Positions 6,820 through 15,695 of a DNA stretch of 64,000 nt are shown here, in pieces. The number at the start of each line of letters is the position of its first letter. Positions within the stretch are counted from its first letter, which is position 1. The stretch comes from Leifsonia sp. 466MF (lineage in GTDB: Bacteria; Actinomycetota; Actinomycetes; Actinomycetales; Microbacteriaceae). Location of the stretch: NCBI RefSeq assembly GCF_900100265.1, contig NZ_LT629696.1, positions 2,232,001-2,296,000 on the forward strand, in the 5' to 3' direction. Under the pieces are notes generated by a model. The model was not told the DNA's origin. It was given only the letters and a program-made list of their open reading frames with translations, and did no database searches. Made by a program: the position numbers and the translations under genes.

Positions 6820-9186
6820 TCACTGACGAGCCATCGCCACCCGCAGTCGCTCGTCGTCGTCGATGAAGTGGTCGTTGTCGTCCAGCCCGGCATCGAGCTG
6901 CACCCAGCGGATGCGCCCGGTGAACCGGCTCGTGGCGGTCGTGTAGTCGGGCGAGACGGGAGTCCCCGACTCGTAGCCCACATCGGTCGTCTCGTCGGCC
7001 GAGAAGATCATGGGCTGGGTGACCCCGATCCGCCCGGAGCCGACCTCGCGGCCGTCGTAGTAGAGCGTGACATCGCCGCCCTTCGCCAGGCCGCCGCCGT
7101 CGTAAGCGAACTCGGCGCGCACCTGCCGTGTCCCCGCCGGCACCGGTTCCCCGGCTTCGGTCGTGAACAGCTGGATGCCGAGGACGTTGTAGGTGAAGCG
7201 CGCGACGCCGTCGACCAGGTAGAGCGCCCATCCGCCGAACCGTCCGCCCTGCGCGACGACCACGCCCGATGCTCCGCCGTCCGGGATCTCCAGCTCGGCG
7301 GTGACCGAGAACGAGCGGTTCTTCAGGCTGATGACGCTGTTCTCGGACAGCCGGCCCATCCCCGGGTACAGGAGCTGGCTGTTGCCGTGCACGAGGACGG
7401 GGCGCCCGGCCAGCTGCGGGCTGAGCCGTTCCGCTGTTCGATCATCGAGCGGGACCACGTTGTACTTCACCGCCTCGATCAGCCACAGCCTCTGCAGCGC
7501 GTGGAGGCGGTCCGGTTGCTCGGCGGAGAGGTCGCGCGCCTGGCTGTAGTCGACGTTCCCGTCGTACAGTTCCCACACGTCGTCGTCGAAAGCCGGGACG
7601 GTGCCTCCGACCAGGTTCCACGGCGTGCGGTGCTTCGTGACGGCGCTCCACCCCTTGAAGTAGATGCCGCGGTTGCCGAACATCTCGAAGTACTGGAGAT
7701 CGTGCCGCTCCGGCTCGTCCGCGCTGTCGAACGTATAGACCATGCTGGTGCCTTCGATCGGCGACTGCTGGACTCCGTTCACGAACGTGGGCTCCGGAAG
7801 CCCTGCGGCCTCCAGCACCGTCGGCGCGATGTCGATGCAGTGGGTGAACTGCGACCGCAGGCCGCCCTTGTCGGTGATGCGGTCCGGCCAGTGCACGATG
7901 GTGCCGTTGCGGGTGCCGCCCCAGTGGGAGGCGACCTGCTTGGTCCACTGGAAGGGCGTGTCCATCGCCCAGGCCCAGCCCACCGCATAGTGGTTGTACG
8001 AGCTCGGGCTGCCGAGCTCGTCCAGCTTCGAGAGCAGGAACTCCGGCGTCTCGAGCGCGGCCATGCCGTTGAAGTTGGCCATCTCGTTGAAGGCGCCGTT
8101 CAGCGTCCCCTCGGCCGATGCGCCGTTGTCGCCGATGATGTAGTAGATCAGCGTGTTGTCGAGGATGCCGAGGTCCTCGATCGTGTCGAGCACACGGCCG
8201 ACATGGTGGTCGGTGTGCTCGAGGAACCCGGCGTAGACCTCCATCTCGCGTTCCAGCACCGGCTTCAGCTCGTCGGGCATGTCGTCCCAGGCCGGGATCT
8301 CGGGGTTCCGCGGGGTCAGCTCGGCGTCCGCGGGGATCACCCCGAGCTCCTTCTGGCGCGCGAAGGTCTGCTCACGGAGCGCATCCCACCCGCCGGCGAA
8401 CTTCCCGGCGTACTTGTCGGCCCATTCCTTCGGCACGTGGTGCGGCGCATGCGTCGCACCTGGCGCGAAGTACACGAAGAACGGCTTGTCCGGCATGAGC
8501 GCCTTCTGCGTCCGGATCCAGGTGGAGGCGTGGTCGGCGAGGTCCTCCGTCAGGTGGTACCCCTCCTCCGGGGTGGCCGGCGGCTCGACCGGGGTCGTCC
8601 CGTCATAGAGGGCCGGATCCCACTGGTTGTCCTCACCCCCGATGAACCCGTAGAAGGTCTCGAAGCCTCCACCCGCGGACGGCCAGGCGTCGAACGGCCC
8701 CATCGGCGACGACTGCCACACCGGGACCTCATGGCACTTGCCGAACTGCGCCGTCGAGTACCCGTTCAGCTTGAGGGTCATCGCGAGCGGCGCTTTGGTG
8801 TTCGGCCGCAGCGAGCTGTTTCCGGGCGCCGAGGTCGCCGTCTCGGTGATGCTGCCCATCCCCACAGAGTGGTGGTTGCGCCCGGAGAGCAGCGCCGCGC
8901 GGGTCGGGGCGCACAGCGCCGTCGTGTGGAAACGGTTGTAGGTCAGCCCGTTCGCGGCGAGACGCTCCGCGTTCGGGGTGGCGCAGGGGCCACCGAAGGC
9001 GCTGGATGCGCCGAATCCGACGTCGTCGATGAGGATCACCAGGACGTTGGGCGCACCTTCCGGTGGCCGCAGCGGGGTGATCGGCGGATACGACGTGTCC
9101 GGGTCCTTCGCGTCATACGTGGTGAGCCCGGGCGACGGGCGGTCCGGGATCGGCAGGACGCTGCGGGCTGCGCGGTCGATGGCCAT
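6820..9186 (-). CDS. Arylsulfatase, type I formylglycine-dependent
   Basis: 788 residues, typical of the long Pseudomonas-type arylsulfatases. The sulfatase signature CAPTRAALLSGRN has Cys92 as the residue converted to formylglycine, so an FGE enzyme must exist elsewhere. Metal-site residues are visible in VLVILIDDVGFG (about 48-59), HAPHH and GDNGAS, and a catalytic Lys/His in QFGKCHEVP. The C-terminal 200 residues form a beta-rich domain. No signal peptide is seen, so the enzyme is probably cytoplasmic or exported without Sec. The ribosome site GAGGGGG precedes the ATG. It is the last gene of a three-gene operon with the DUF6325 gene and a small basic protein. Confidence 0.93.
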   Translation of the reverse strand: MAIDRAARSVLPIPDRPSPGLTTYDAKDPDTSYPPITPLRPPEGAPNVLVILIDDVGFGASSAFGGPCATPNAERLAANGLTYNRFHTTALCAPTRAALLSGRNHHSVGMGSITETATSAPGNSSLRPNTKAPLAMTLKLNGYSTAQFGKCHEVPVWQSSPMGPFDAWPSAGGGFETFYGFIGGEDNQWDPALYDGTTPVEPPATPEEGYHLTEDLADHASTWIRTQKALMPDKPFFVYFAPGATHAPHHVPKEWADKYAGKFAGGWDALREQTFARQKELGVIPADAELTPRNPEIPAWDDMPDELKPVLEREMEVYAGFLEHTDHHVGRVLDTIEDLGILDNTLIYYIIGDNGASAEGTLNGAFNEMANFNGMAALETPEFLLSKLDELGSPSSYNHYAVGWAWAMDTPFQWTKQVASHWGGTRNGTIVHWPDRITDKGGLRSQFTHCIDIAPTVLEAAGLPEPTFVNGVQQSPIEGTSMVYTFDSADEPERHDLQYFEMFGNRGIYFKGWSAVTKHRTPWNLVGGTVPAFDDDVWELYDGNVDYSQARDLSAEQPDRLHALQRLWLIEAVKYNVVPLDDRTAERLSPQLAGRPVLVHGNSQLLYPGMGRLSENSVISLKNRSFSVTAELEIPDGGASGVVVAQGGRFGGWALYLVDGVARFTYNVLGIQLFTTEAGEPVPAGTRQVRAEFAYDGGGLAKGGDVTLYYDGREVGSGRIGVTQPMIFSADETTDVGYESGTPVSPDYTTATSRFTGRIRWVQLDAGLDDNDHFIDDDERLRVAMARQ

Positions 9187-9195
9187 GACGCCCCC

Positions 9196-9351
9196 TCAGA
9201 TGCGCCGGCGGCGCGGGGTCACGGCGGCGCCGACGACGGCCGCCTTGGCCACGGGCGCTGGGCCCGGTGTGACGGCGCGGGTGACCACGGCCGCCTTGGC
9301 GACGGGCGCGCGGACGACGCCGACCCGTCCGACTCGTGCTGCTCTCAACAT
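9196..9351 (-). CDS. 51-residue basic protein between DUF6325 and arylsulfatase genes
   Basis: An ATG at 9351 directly follows the DUF6325 stop (9353) and the frame ends 9 bp before the arylsulfatase start. The product has no acidic residue and about ten Arg/Lys. It carries two imperfect copies of APVAKAAVV followed by TRAVTP or GAAVTP, and ends RRRRI. No family is recognised. Similar short Arg/Ala-rich proteins follow DUF6325-type genes in actinobacteria, often with a SHOCT tail that this one lacks. Its tight packing in the operon supports a real gene. Confidence 0.6.
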   Translation of the reverse strand: MLRAARVGRVGVVRAPVAKAAVVTRAVTPGPAPVAKAAVVGAAVTPRRRRI

Positions 9352-9352
9352 C

Positions 9353-9826
9353 TCAGACTCCCTGTTCTTCCTGCTCTTCTGCTGCTTCGAGTTCGGCTTC
9401 CGCCTCGAGGGCGTCGGCGATGTCCTGGCTGTGGATGCGGCCGTCGGCGATGAGCCTGCCTCCGGCCCGGCGTGCGGCGGCCGCGAACGGCGCCGCCCAC
9501 AGGTTCTCGTAGACGATCGCGCCGGCGACGCTCCCCGGCTCCATCGCCTCGGACAGGGTCGCGATGTCGGCCTCCGCCAGGAAGTCGGCAAGCTGCTCCG
9601 CGAGCGTGGCGAGGGCCGACGGGCCCTCCAGCTCCGACAGCTCGACGGCCTCCACGGAGCCGTCCTCGTCCTTGACGAGGACGATCGCATCCACCAGGCG
9701 GATGATGCCCGCGTCGACCAGAGCGAGGAGTTCGTCGATCACCTCCCCCGAGAAGTTCTGCTGCCCCGCCGGGAATTCGATGATCACGAAGTCGATCGGG
9801 GCGACGGATTCAACGTCATCGGTCAT
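9353..9826 (-). CDS. DUF6325 family protein
   Basis: 157 residues, acidic, starting with ATG after a strong ribosome site (GGGAGG). The N-terminal half reads as an alternating alpha/beta domain (VIIEFP, IDELLALVDAGIIRLVDAIVLVKD), and a Gly/Ala segment EPGSVAGAIVYENLWA follows. The C-terminus is a Glu/Ala helix likely to form a coiled coil. The family is widespread in actinobacteria with no experimental function and is often annotated as a DUF1269-like membrane-associated protein. It is the first gene of the operon with the 51-residue protein and the arylsulfatase. Confidence 0.75.
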   Translation of the reverse strand: MTDDVESVAPIDFVIIEFPAGQQNFSGEVIDELLALVDAGIIRLVDAIVLVKDEDGSVEAVELSELEGPSALATLAEQLADFLAEADIATLSEAMEPGSVAGAIVYENLWAAPFAAAARRAGGRLIADGRIHSQDIADALEAEAELEAAEEQEEQGV

Positions 9827-9918
9827 GGTGTACCTCCCACTGGTCCGGTCATTTCCGGCTCAGTGTCGCAGGGAGGGTCCACTCGCGGACAGGCAGTGTT
9901 TGCGACGCGTCAGAAACA

Positions 9919-9950
9919 CGAAAGTCCCCCGGGTTTCCGGGGGACTTTCG
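9919..9950 (-). terminator. Terminator of ssrA
   Basis: A perfect 14-bp stem (9919-9932 with 9937-9950) with a 4-nt loop lies 25 bp downstream of the tmRNA 3' end on the minus strand. The sequence after the stem on that strand begins GTGTTTCTG, a weak T-rich run. Confidence 0.8.
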
Positions 9951-9975
9951 ACAACAACACGTGACAGCGACCTGA

Positions 9976-10370
9976 TGGTGGAGATGGGGGGAATCGAACC
10001 CCCGTCCACTGCTGTGGTCATGTGCCTTCTACGGGCGTAGCCAGTGAAATCGCTTTCTCGGCCCCGGAGCTTGTCGCTGGCACCTGCTCCGACGGGCCCA
10101 GTATCAGTGGAAGTCCCTCTGCACCCTGATGCTCAATGCAGAAGCAAGTCCTCTAGCTGACGCCAGGATCCGGGTAGAGGACGATTCCCGGTCTGACGGT
10201 CTCTCAAATGGCGGAGGTGAACTTACGCCGCGAGGGCGAAGTCGGCCTTGGCCGAGACAGTGCTCTTGTTATTGGCACTTATTTTTTCGCATGGATCGTT
10301 AACGAGATAACCATGCATCCTCGACCCGCTTCTCACAGTCACGCAGACAATGTCGAAACCGATCATCCCC
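9976..10370 (-). ncRNA. ssrA: Transfer-messenger RNA
   Basis: 395 nt. The 5' end (GGGGATGATC at 10370 downward) pairs with the 3' end CATCTCC before ACCA to make a 7-bp tRNA-like acceptor stem including one G-U pair. CCA is encoded. The T-arm GGGGGTTCGATTCCCCC is intact. The tag reading frame gives NNKSTVSAKADFALAA then TAA, with the resume Ala supplied by tmRNA. The ALAA end is the ClpXP-type degron. tmRNA with SmpB rescues stalled ribosomes and tags the product. smpB lies 2.4 kb upstream on the same strand. Confidence 0.97.
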
Positions 10371-10498
10371 ATGCGCGGCCGAGTGGCCGGGTCGCTGTCA
10401 CGCGCTGTTGAGTTGTCCAGATGCTGGTGCCGCCGCCAGGGCGGGCAGCTACTCATAGTACAACATCGTCGAGCGGCCGTTTATGCCACCATCGGGGA

Positions 10499-11167
10499 AT
10501 GGCCGACACGATCATCACCGTCCAGGGAGAGTACGAGCTGCGGCATCCGGCCGAGCGCGGAGCGGCGCGGCTCCGGGTCTCCTACGAGGGGCCGTCGCGG
10601 GATGAGGTGCTCGCCCTCACGACGCAGCGCCAGCTCCAGCTCAGCAGCGAGCTGCGCGACCTCCACAACCCGCAGAGCGGACCCGTCACTCAGTGGTCCT
10701 CCGACCAGCTGCGGGTCTGGGGCGACCGACCCTGGAGCAACGACGGCCGCCGGCTCGACGTCGTGCACCATGCCGAGGTCGGGATCGACGCCCTTTTCAA
10801 CGACCTGGCCGCGCTGTCCGATTGGGTCGGCGTAGTGTCGCTGCTCGACGGCGTCGCGGTGGACGGGGTGACCTGGTCGCTCACGGAGGCGCGCCGGCAG
10901 AGCCTGACGCAGGAGGCGCGGCGACGGGCGGTCGAGAACGCCGTCGCCAAGGCGACCGTGTACGCGACGAGCCTCGGACTCACGACGGTGAAGCCGCTCG
11001 CCCTCAGCGACCCCGGCATGCTCGGCGACGGTTCGGCCCCCGGTCAGCCGCCGCAGCCGTTGTTCGCCCGGGCGGTGTCCGCCGACACCGGGGGCTCCAC
11101 TCTCTCGCTCAAGCCGGAGGAGCTGACGATCGCGGTGCAGGTGCACGCGCGGTTCTCCGCCTCCTGA
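10499..11167 (+). CDS. SIMPL domain protein (DUF541)
   Basis: 222 residues from the ATG at 10499; the open frame upstream reaches into the ssrA promoter region and encodes no plausible protein. It begins MADTIITVQGEYELRHPAERG and contains the SIMPL/DUF541 pattern, including QEARRRAVENAVAKATVYATSLG (residues about 140-160), where the family's conserved YA(x)3G element lies. No signal peptide is present, unlike periplasmic relatives, so it is probably cytoplasmic. The function of the family is not settled. The preceding 128 bp (10371-10498) hold the divergent ssrA promoter, for which I could not define clear hexamers. Confidence 0.8.
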   Translation: MADTIITVQGEYELRHPAERGAARLRVSYEGPSRDEVLALTTQRQLQLSSELRDLHNPQSGPVTQWSSDQLRVWGDRPWSNDGRRLDVVHHAEVGIDALFNDLAALSDWVGVVSLLDGVAVDGVTWSLTEARRQSLTQEARRRAVENAVAKATVYATSLGLTTVKPLALSDPGMLGDGSAPGQPPQPLFARAVSADTGGSTLSLKPEELTIAVQVHARFSAS

Positions 11168-11186
11168 CGAGCCGCGGTCTAGAGCC

Positions 11187-11864
11187 TCAGGAACCGGGAG
11201 TCTGCGGTGTCCCCGGCGTCGACGGCGGACGGGTCGGGAACGCATCCAGTTTGAGCACGCGCGTCGCGGTCACGCTGTCGTCTGCACGCTTCGCGATCAC
11301 GATCACCTCGTCGCCTTTGGCGAAGTCCGACTTCGATGCCGACTGCATCGGCGTGCCGAAGACGGTCGACGACGTCACCCGCACCTCGACCGACGCGCCG
11401 CTCTCGCGGTCGATCGTCCAGGTGTCCCCCGTGATGGATGCGATGGTGCCGCGGAGCAGGACGCGCCCCTTCTGGTCCTCGCCGCCACCCTGCTGACCGC
11501 CGCCCTTGCCGTTCCCGCCGCCGTCACCCGGACGCCCCGGCATACCGGGAACACCCGGCTGCTGTCCGTGGCCCTGACCGGGGAGGACGTGCGAGATCGC
11601 GCGCCCACCCAGGTGCGACACCACGCTGGCGACCGCGAAGGAGCCGGCCGTGACGAGGCCGAGCAGCACGACGATCGACAGCACGAGCGTCGAGATGGCG
11701 AACGCCAGACCGTGTCGTTTGTAGAACGGTTCACCGACGACCGGCGCTGCCGTAGTCGCGGCCGGCGCTGCCGGAGCCGCCGGCGCAGCAGGACCGGGCG
11801 GCGGCGTCTGGCCCTGATAGGGCGGCAGCGGCTCGGTGGGATCGGTGGGCGGCGTGTTGCTCAT
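11187..11864 (-). CDS. Single-pass membrane protein with Gly-rich linker and DUF5666-like domain
   Basis: 225 residues from the ATG at 11864 (a GTG 6 nt upstream is possible). The N-terminal 50 residues are a Pro/Ala-rich cytoplasmic segment. One membrane helix follows (about 54-80). An extracellular Gly/Pro/Gln-rich linker (about 90-125) leads to a beta-rich domain of about 85 residues starting RVLLRGTIASITGDTWTID, which resembles the OB-like DUF5666 fold. It may sense or bind something at the cell surface. I see no catalytic motif. It stands alone between convergent and same-strand genes. Confidence 0.6.
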   Translation of the reverse strand: MSNTPPTDPTEPLPPYQGQTPPPGPAAPAAPAAPAATTAAPVVGEPFYKRHGLAFAISTLVLSIVVLLGLVTAGSFAVASVVSHLGGRAISHVLPGQGHGQQPGVPGMPGRPGDGGGNGKGGGQQGGGEDQKGRVLLRGTIASITGDTWTIDRESGASVEVRVTSSTVFGTPMQSASKSDFAKGDEVIVIAKRADDSVTATRVLKLDAFPTRPPSTPGTPQTPGS

Positions 11865-11986
11865 GCTCACATGAAAGCATCCGACAGCGTTGTTGGCGCT
11901 GGGAGGCGGTTATGGGTCCGATGAGAATCCGGACGCCGACCTGAGAACGCCAGAGCGCGGCGTCGCAGCATCAGCATCGCAGAGCG

Positions 11987-12727
11987 TCAGGCCGGCTCCA
12001 CCAGCACGGATCGCAGCTTGGCGAGCTCCACCTCGTCCAGCCCGGCGTCGAGCAGGTACTGGCGCACGTTCCCCGCACGCTGCTCGATCCGGTCGATCGT
12101 GGTCTCCAGCGCCTCGCGCGGGCTTCCGCCGAGGATGATCCGGAGGTCCGGCGTGACCTCGACGCCGTAGCCGCGGACGAGCTCCAGCATCCCTTCGAGC
12201 CACGGTCCGCGCAGGTTGTCCTCGGTGACCGCGTAGTCGGACACGACGGTCTCCCGGTCGACCCCGACCGCCAGCAGGGCGAGTGCGACGACTATGCCGG
12301 TGCGGTCCTTGCCGGCCGTGCAGTGGACGACCACGGGCTCCTCCCCCGTGTCCGCGATCTCGCGCAGCGCGCGCACGATGACATCGGTGTGCTGGAAGAC
12401 GATCTTGTCGTACAGGTGCACGATGGTCGCCCCGACGGTGGAGGCGGACGCGCCCGATCCCTCGAACACCGGGAGGTGCAGCACCTCGACGTCGAGCCCG
12501 TCCAGGGCGTCCGGCAGCGCCGCGACCTCGAAGTCGTCGCGCAGGTCGATCACGATGCGGATGCCCAGCTCGCGCAGGGCGTCGCGGCCCGCCGGCCCGA
12601 TGCGGCCGAGCGCGTCGGCCCGATACAGCTTGCCCCGCCGGGTCGTACCGCCCTCGACCGGGTACCCGCCGACATCCCGGAAGTTGTACGTGCCTTCGAT
12701 CGGGATGCGCTGAGCGGTCGAGTCCAT
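11987..12727 (-). CDS. Tyrosine-protein phosphatase (PTP/DSP superfamily)
   Basis: 246 residues. The phosphatase P-loop HCTAGKDRTG places nucleophile Cys136 and Arg142. NFRDVGGY near residue 15 and DLRDDFE at 61-67 are typical of the MptpB/PtpB-like branch, which acts on phosphotyrosine and, in some members, phosphoinositides. There is no signal peptide. The ATG follows GAGGGT. It lies just downstream of smpB on the same strand, but a 17-bp tandem repeat separates them and no functional link is evident. Confidence 0.88.
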   Translation of the reverse strand: MDSTAQRIPIEGTYNFRDVGGYPVEGGTTRRGKLYRADALGRIGPAGRDALRELGIRIVIDLRDDFEVAALPDALDGLDVEVLHLPVFEGSGASASTVGATIVHLYDKIVFQHTDVIVRALREIADTGEEPVVVHCTAGKDRTGIVVALALLAVGVDRETVVSDYAVTEDNLRGPWLEGMLELVRGYGVEVTPDLRIILGGSPREALETTIDRIEQRAGNVRQYLLDAGLDEVELAKLRSVLVEPA

Positions 12728-12737
12728 ACCCTCAGTC

Positions 12738-12771
12738 TGTCACTCCGCCCGGGCTGTCACTCCGCCCGGGC
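12738..12771. repeat. 17-bp perfect tandem duplication between smpB and the phosphatase gene
   Basis: TGTCACTCCGCCCGGGC occurs twice head to tail (12738-12754 and 12755-12771). Each copy contains the palindrome GCCCGGGC, so the pair can also fold into a hairpin. It fills nearly the whole gap between the smpB stop and the phosphatase start and could act as a weak terminator. Confidence 0.8.
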
Positions 12772-12773
12772 GC

Positions 12774-13250
12774 TCACTCGCCCAGGTGGCCGCGCGTGGA
12801 CATCGCCCGCTGCGCCTCACGTTGGTCCTGACGCTCGCGCAGCGCCTGGCGCTTGTCGTACTCGCGCTTGCCCTTGGCGACAGCGATCTCGACCTTCGCC
12901 CGGCCGTCGTTGAAGTAGATCGACAGCGGCACGATCGTGTAGCCGCCCTGCTTGACCTTGTTCTCGATCTTCAGGATCTGCGCCTTGTGCAGCAGCAGCT
13001 TCCGCTTGCGCCGGGGGGCGTGGTTGTTCCACGTTCCGTCCGCGTACTCCGGGATGTGCACGGCGTCGAGCCAGGCCTCGCCTCCATCGACGAACGCGTA
13101 GCCGTCGACGAGGGACGCCCGCCCCATCCGCAGCGACTTCACCTCGGTCCCGGTGAGCACGAGGCCCGCCTCGAAGGTGTCCTCGATCGTGTAGTCGTGG
13201 CGCGCCCGGCGATTGGTGGCCACGACCTTCTGGCCCCGTTCCTTCGGCAC
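12774..13250 (-). CDS. smpB: SsrA-binding protein SmpB
   Basis: 158 residues. The GTG at 13250 is chosen because GAGGAGCG sits at the proper distance and SmpB proteins begin just before [12 protein letters not shown]; a longer frame upstream adds a non-homologous basic stretch. The oligonucleotide-binding barrel shows [23 protein letters not shown] and [12 protein letters not shown]. The C-terminal [16 protein letters not shown] tail inserts in the mRNA channel. It binds the tmRNA encoded 2.4 kb downstream. The order prfB-ftsE-ftsX-smpB on one strand is conserved in actinobacteria. Confidence 0.97.
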   Translation of the reverse strand: MPKERGQKVVATNRRARHDYTIEDTFEAGLVLTGTEVKSLRMGRASLVDGYAFVDGGEAWLDAVHIPEYADGTWNNHAPRRKRKLLLHKAQILKIENKVKQGGYTIVPLSIYFNDGRAKVEIAVAKGKREYDKRQALRERQDQREAQRAMSTRGHLGE

Positions 13251-13280
13251 AGCTCGCTCCTCACATCGGCGATGGTCGAC

Positions 13281-13313
13281 GCCCGGCACGGTGCCGGGCA
13301 GCGGACCAGTCTA
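13281..13313 (-). promoter_or_regulatory. smpB upstream region: -10-like TAGACT and GC hairpin
   Basis: On the minus strand a TAGACT hexamer (13313-13308) lies 58 nt before the smpB GTG, and a hairpin (13281-13287 with 13293-13299) lies between them. The hairpin could terminate ftsX transcripts or sit in the smpB leader. No -35 match is visible. Confidence 0.4.
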
Positions 13314-13341
13314 TCGCCCTCGGCCGGTCTGCGGGCGGGTG

Positions 13342-14247
13342 TCAGACCTTCAGGTAGCGCTTGATCGCGAAGTTGGCCGACGCGGCGGCTAGCAACACGC
13401 CGATCACCACGAGGATGGGGATCACCAGCCAGGCCTGCTCCATCCCGACGAAGTTGATCGACTGGATGCGCTGGCTGAGGTAGCCGCGGACGAAGAACTG
13501 CACGCCGAGCGCGATCACGACGGAGGCGAGGATCGAGCCGATCAGGGCCGCGATCACGCCCTCGATGATGAACGGCGTCTGGATGAACCGGTTGGACGCG
13601 CCGACGAGCCGCATGATCCCGATCTCCCGCCTTCGCGAGAAGGCGGAGAGCCGGATGGTCGTGGCGATCAGCAGCACAGCGGCCACGAGCATGAGCGCGG
13701 CGATGCCGATCGCGGTGTAGCTCGCAGCGTTCAGGATGCTGAAGATCTGATCCAGGTAGCTCCGCTGGTCGACCACGCTCTGCACGCCGGCCGAACCGGA
13801 GAGCGTCTCGGTGAGCACCGCCGACTGGTTCGGGTCCTTCAGGTTCACCCAGAAGGTCTGCGGGATCATGTCCGGCGTGACGAAGTCGGCGATCTGGTTG
13901 CCCTTGAACTGCTCTTTGAACTGCTCGTAGCCCTGCTTCTGGTCCTGGAAGTAGAACTTCTGGATATACGGGGCGAGTTCCGGCGACTCGAGCTGCTTCT
14001 TGACCGCCTCGATGGTCTGGTCGGTGGCCGGTCCGCTCGCGCAGTTGTCGGTCGTCGTGCACATGTACACGGCGACCTGCGCGCGGTCGTACCAGTAGGT
14101 CTTCATCTGGCCGATCTGCATCTGCAGCAGCACGGCCGTGCCGACGAACGTCAGCGAGATGAACGTGACGAGGATGACCGAGACGACCATCGACAGGTTG
14201 CGACGGAGGCCGTTGCCGACCTCCGACCAGATGAGTCCGAATCTCAT
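13342..14247 (-). CDS. ftsX: Cell division ABC-like permease FtsX
   Basis: 301 residues, the usual FtsX length. Helix 1 is at about 18-42 and a large extracellular domain at about 45-165 contains Cys in [12 protein letters not shown], probably a disulfide. Three further helices follow (about 172-195, 222-250 and 268-292) with [19 protein letters not shown], the FtsX/MacB coupling helix. With FtsE it transmits ATPase cycles to extracellular peptidoglycan hydrolases such as RipC/NlpC-P60 enzymes. The start overlaps the ftsE stop by 4 nt (ATGA). Confidence 0.96.
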   Translation of the reverse strand: MRFGLIWSEVGNGLRRNLSMVVSVILVTFISLTFVGTAVLLQMQIGQMKTYWYDRAQVAVYMCTTTDNCASGPATDQTIEAVKKQLESPELAPYIQKFYFQDQKQGYEQFKEQFKGNQIADFVTPDMIPQTFWVNLKDPNQSAVLTETLSGSAGVQSVVDQRSYLDQIFSILNAASYTAIGIAALMLVAAVLLIATTIRLSAFSRRREIGIMRLVGASNRFIQTPFIIEGVIAALIGSILASVVIALGVQFFVRGYLSQRIQSINFVGMEQAWLVIPILVVIGVLLAAASANFAIKRYLKV

Positions 14248-15410
14248 TTCGTCGGCCCCACATTCTGGTCGCCGTCACGGTCGGAGTCCTCGCGCAGACC
14301 GCTGAGGTCGAGGTTCGCCGTGAAGTTCAGGTGTTCGGGGAGCTCCTCCGACGCAGGGGCCGGAGGGACGGGCGCTGTCGCGAACTGCACGGGCGCCGGG
14401 TAGGCGGCGGGCTGCGGCTGTTCGGCGGGCTGCGCGTGCTGGGGCTGATGCGCGGGCTGCGCGTGCTGCGGCTGGTGCGCGGGATGCGGCTCGTGCGCGG
14501 GTTGCTGGGGCACCGCCTGCTGCGGCACCGCCTGCTGGGGTGCGGTCTGCTGCGGAGCGGCCTGCGGCACCGCCACCGGGGCGGTCGGCGTCGAGGTCGG
14601 CGCGTTCGGCCGGGTCATCGGGGCGGCGGACGCCGGCGCCGACGCGGCAGCGGCTCCCGCGAACACGGGCGTCGCGGCGGAGACCGGTTCGTCGCGCTCG
14701 AGCGGCTGCGCGATGGGGATCGCGGCCGTGAAGCCGTATCCGCCGTGGCGCTCGTCGCGCACGATCTGGCCGCCGACCAGCTCGATCACGCGGCGCTTCA
14801 TCTGGTCGACGATCGCGGCCTCGTGCGTCGCCATGACGACGGTCGTGCCTCCGGCGTTGATGCGCTCGAGCACGGCCATGATGCCGGCGCTCGTCGCGGG
14901 GTCGAGGTTTCCGGTCGGCTCGTCGGCGAGGAGAACCTGTGGCTTGTTGACCACCGCTCGGGCGATCGCCACGCGCTGCTGCTCACCGCCCGAGAGCTCG
15001 TGCGGCAGGCGCTGCGCCTTGCCGTCGAGGCCGACCATCTTCAGAACGTCGGGTACGGCCTCCTGGATGAAGCCGCGCGACTTGCCGATCACCTGCAGGG
15101 TGAAGGCGACGTTCTGGAAGACGTTCTTGTTCGGCAGCAGCCGGAAGTCCTGGAAGACGACACCGATGTTGCGGCGGAAGTACGGCACCTTGCGCGACGA
15201 GATCGTGCCGAGGTCCTGCCCCAGCACGTGGATCTTGCCCTTTGTCGGCTTCTCCTCTTTGAGGATGAGGCGCAGGCAGCTGGACTTGCCGGAGCCGGAG
15301 GCGCCGACGAGGAAGACGAACTCTCCGCGCAGCACTTCCAGGTTGATGCCGTTGAGTGCCGGGCGCGCTGTGCCCGGGTACTGCTTGGATACGTGTTCGA
15401 ACCGGATCAT
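14244..15410 (-). CDS. ftsE: Cell division ATP-binding protein FtsE with long low-complexity tail
   Basis: 388 residues; FtsE is normally about 230. Residues 1-229 are a complete ABC ATPase: Walker A GASGSGKS (36-43), Q-loop VFQDFRLLP, signature LSGGEQ (139-144), Walker B LLADEP and H-loop MATHEA. Residues 230-388 form a Pro/Gln/His/Ala-rich tail with two tandem 9-residue repeats of the type PAHQPQHAQ and several APQQAVPQQ units, ending in an acidic segment ([12 protein letters not shown]). The tail is cytoplasmic and presumably disordered. It partners FtsX, which overlaps it by 4 nt. Confidence 0.95.
   Translation of the reverse strand: MIRFEHVSKQYPGTARPALNGINLEVLRGEFVFLVGASGSGKSSCLRLILKEEKPTKGKIHVLGQDLGTISSRKVPYFRRNIGVVFQDFRLLPNKNVFQNVAFTLQVIGKSRGFIQEAVPDVLKMVGLDGKAQRLPHELSGGEQQRVAIARAVVNKPQVLLADEPTGNLDPATSAGIMAVLERINAGGTTVVMATHEAAIVDQMKRRVIELVGGQIVRDERHGGYGFTAAIPIAQPLERDEPVSAATPVFAGAAAASAPASAAPMTRPNAPTSTPTAPVAVPQAAPQQTAPQQAVPQQAVPQQPAHEPHPAHQPQHAQPAHQPQHAQPAEQPQPAAYPAPVQFATAPVPPAPASEELPEHLNFTANLDLSGLREDSDRDGDQNVGPTK
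14427..14480. repeat. 27-bp imperfect tandem repeat inside ftsE tail
   Basis: Two 27-bp copies (14427-14453 and 14454-14480) differ at only two positions, and a third degenerate copy follows. On the coding (minus) strand they encode PAHQPQHAQ twice. A 15-bp repeat encoding QQAVP also lies close by at about 14503-14535. Confidence 0.75.
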
Positions 15411-15652
15411 GACCCCTTGAGACTAAGCAGTCCCGCTCCGATCCGCAGTAGCGACATGCCCGTGCGCCACAACCCTGACAGCCAGCCGGACGCGCGATCC
15501 ACGCCTGCCCTGCGGTCACCCGCCCTCGACCGTCGTGGATGCATCCCGCGATCCAGACTCAACGGCACCCGCGCGAAGGGCGTGCGCGAACGGAGGAGAC
15601 TTGCGGCGGTCCCGGCGCCGACGCCTCCCTTCCGTGCCCCAGCACGGCGCGT

Positions 15653-15680
15653 CGGTCGGAAACGCCTCCGCTTCCGACCG
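15653..15680 (-). terminator. Hairpin downstream of prfB
   Basis: A 9-bp perfect stem (15653-15661 with 15672-15680) and 10-nt loop lie 15 bp after the prfB stop on the minus strand. There is no T-tract. The rest of 15411-15652, between ftsE and prfB, shows no gene and probably holds the ftsE promoter. Confidence 0.55.
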
Positions 15681-15695
15681 CAGGACGCCCCCGGA

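Noticed and set aside
6868..9453. An 861-codon plus-strand open frame opposite the arylsulfatase
   Set aside because: Antisense artefact of high GC content; the sulfatase signature is on the minus strand.
10208..10411. Small plus-strand open frame across ssrA
   Set aside because: It lies entirely over the tmRNA and its upstream region, with no ribosome site or conserved protein features.
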